Shown piece after piece: positions 14,143-14,166 of a DNA stretch of 14,166 nt. The stretch is from the NCBI GenBank assembly GCA_030600745.1, contig JAUVLL010000042.1, positions 1 through 14,166 on the forward strand. The letters are read 5' to 3'. This DNA comes from Spirochaetaceae bacterium. Lineage in GTDB: Bacteria; Spirochaetota; Spirochaetia; B11-G9. The first letter of the stretch is position 1; the number at the start of each line of letters is the position of its first letter. The notes under the pieces are model-generated. The model saw only the letters and a program-made list of their open reading frames with translations, was not told the origin of the DNA and ran no database searches. The position numbers and the translations under genes were made by a program.

Positions 14143-14166
14143 TGTTGTTTACTCCTTTAAATTGCT

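Overview
The window (about 40% GC by eye) looks like the chromosome of an anaerobic, sugar-fermenting bacterium. A spirochaete (Treponema/Spirochaeta-like) is my best guess, based on AT-leaning codon use, strong TTGACA/TATAAT promoters, a fused FbpB-type permease, 2-keto-3-deoxygluconate kinase and two AAA_14/DUF4143 ATPases. A Firmicute is not excluded, and no rRNA or other phylogenetic marker is present. No tRNA, rRNA, CRISPR array, IS transposase or origin was seen.

Layout, left to right. (1) 2-145: the 3' end of a gene on +, probably a PfkB-type sugar kinase. (2) 307-1569: an AT-rich AAA_14/DUF4143 ATPase on +, with a 12-bp direct repeat upstream. (3) 1552-6745: a tightly packed minus-strand operon, in transcription order a DeoR/GlpR repressor, an amidohydrolase, a DegT/StrS PLP aminotransferase, an AGE-like (alpha/alpha)6-barrel epimerase, and a xylose-isomerase-like TIM-barrel protein. 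Three of its four junctions are start/stop overlaps (4, 1 and 11 bp). (4) 6746-6865: a divergent promoter region with two near-consensus promoters and a 12-bp perfect palindrome in the spacer of one. (5) 6866-11612: a plus-strand operon with a periplasmic binding protein, ABC ATPase, two-domain fused permease and HAD phosphatase. A strong hairpin follows the binding-protein gene. (6) 11696-12991: a second DUF4143 ATPase on + with its own promoter. (7) 12981-13103: a roughly 40-codon stump of a second TIM-barrel sugar isomerase on the minus strand. (8) 13114-14142: 2-keto-3-deoxygluconate kinase on the minus strand.

Blocks 3-5 read as one divergently transcribed import-and-catabolism cassette. 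The Fbp/Afu/Phn-type transporter would import a charged, probably phosphorylated, small molecule and the HAD enzyme would dephosphorylate it. The amidohydrolase, aminotransferase, epimerase and isomerase would then convert the amino- or keto-sugar (or cyclitol), and the DeoR protein would sense a phosphorylated intermediate. The family assignments are well supported. The substrate and order of steps are inference, and I do not recognise this exact gene combination as a named pathway. The two DUF4143 ATPases bracket the cassette, and the right-hand one abuts a truncated isomerase, which suggests past insertion or rearrangement.
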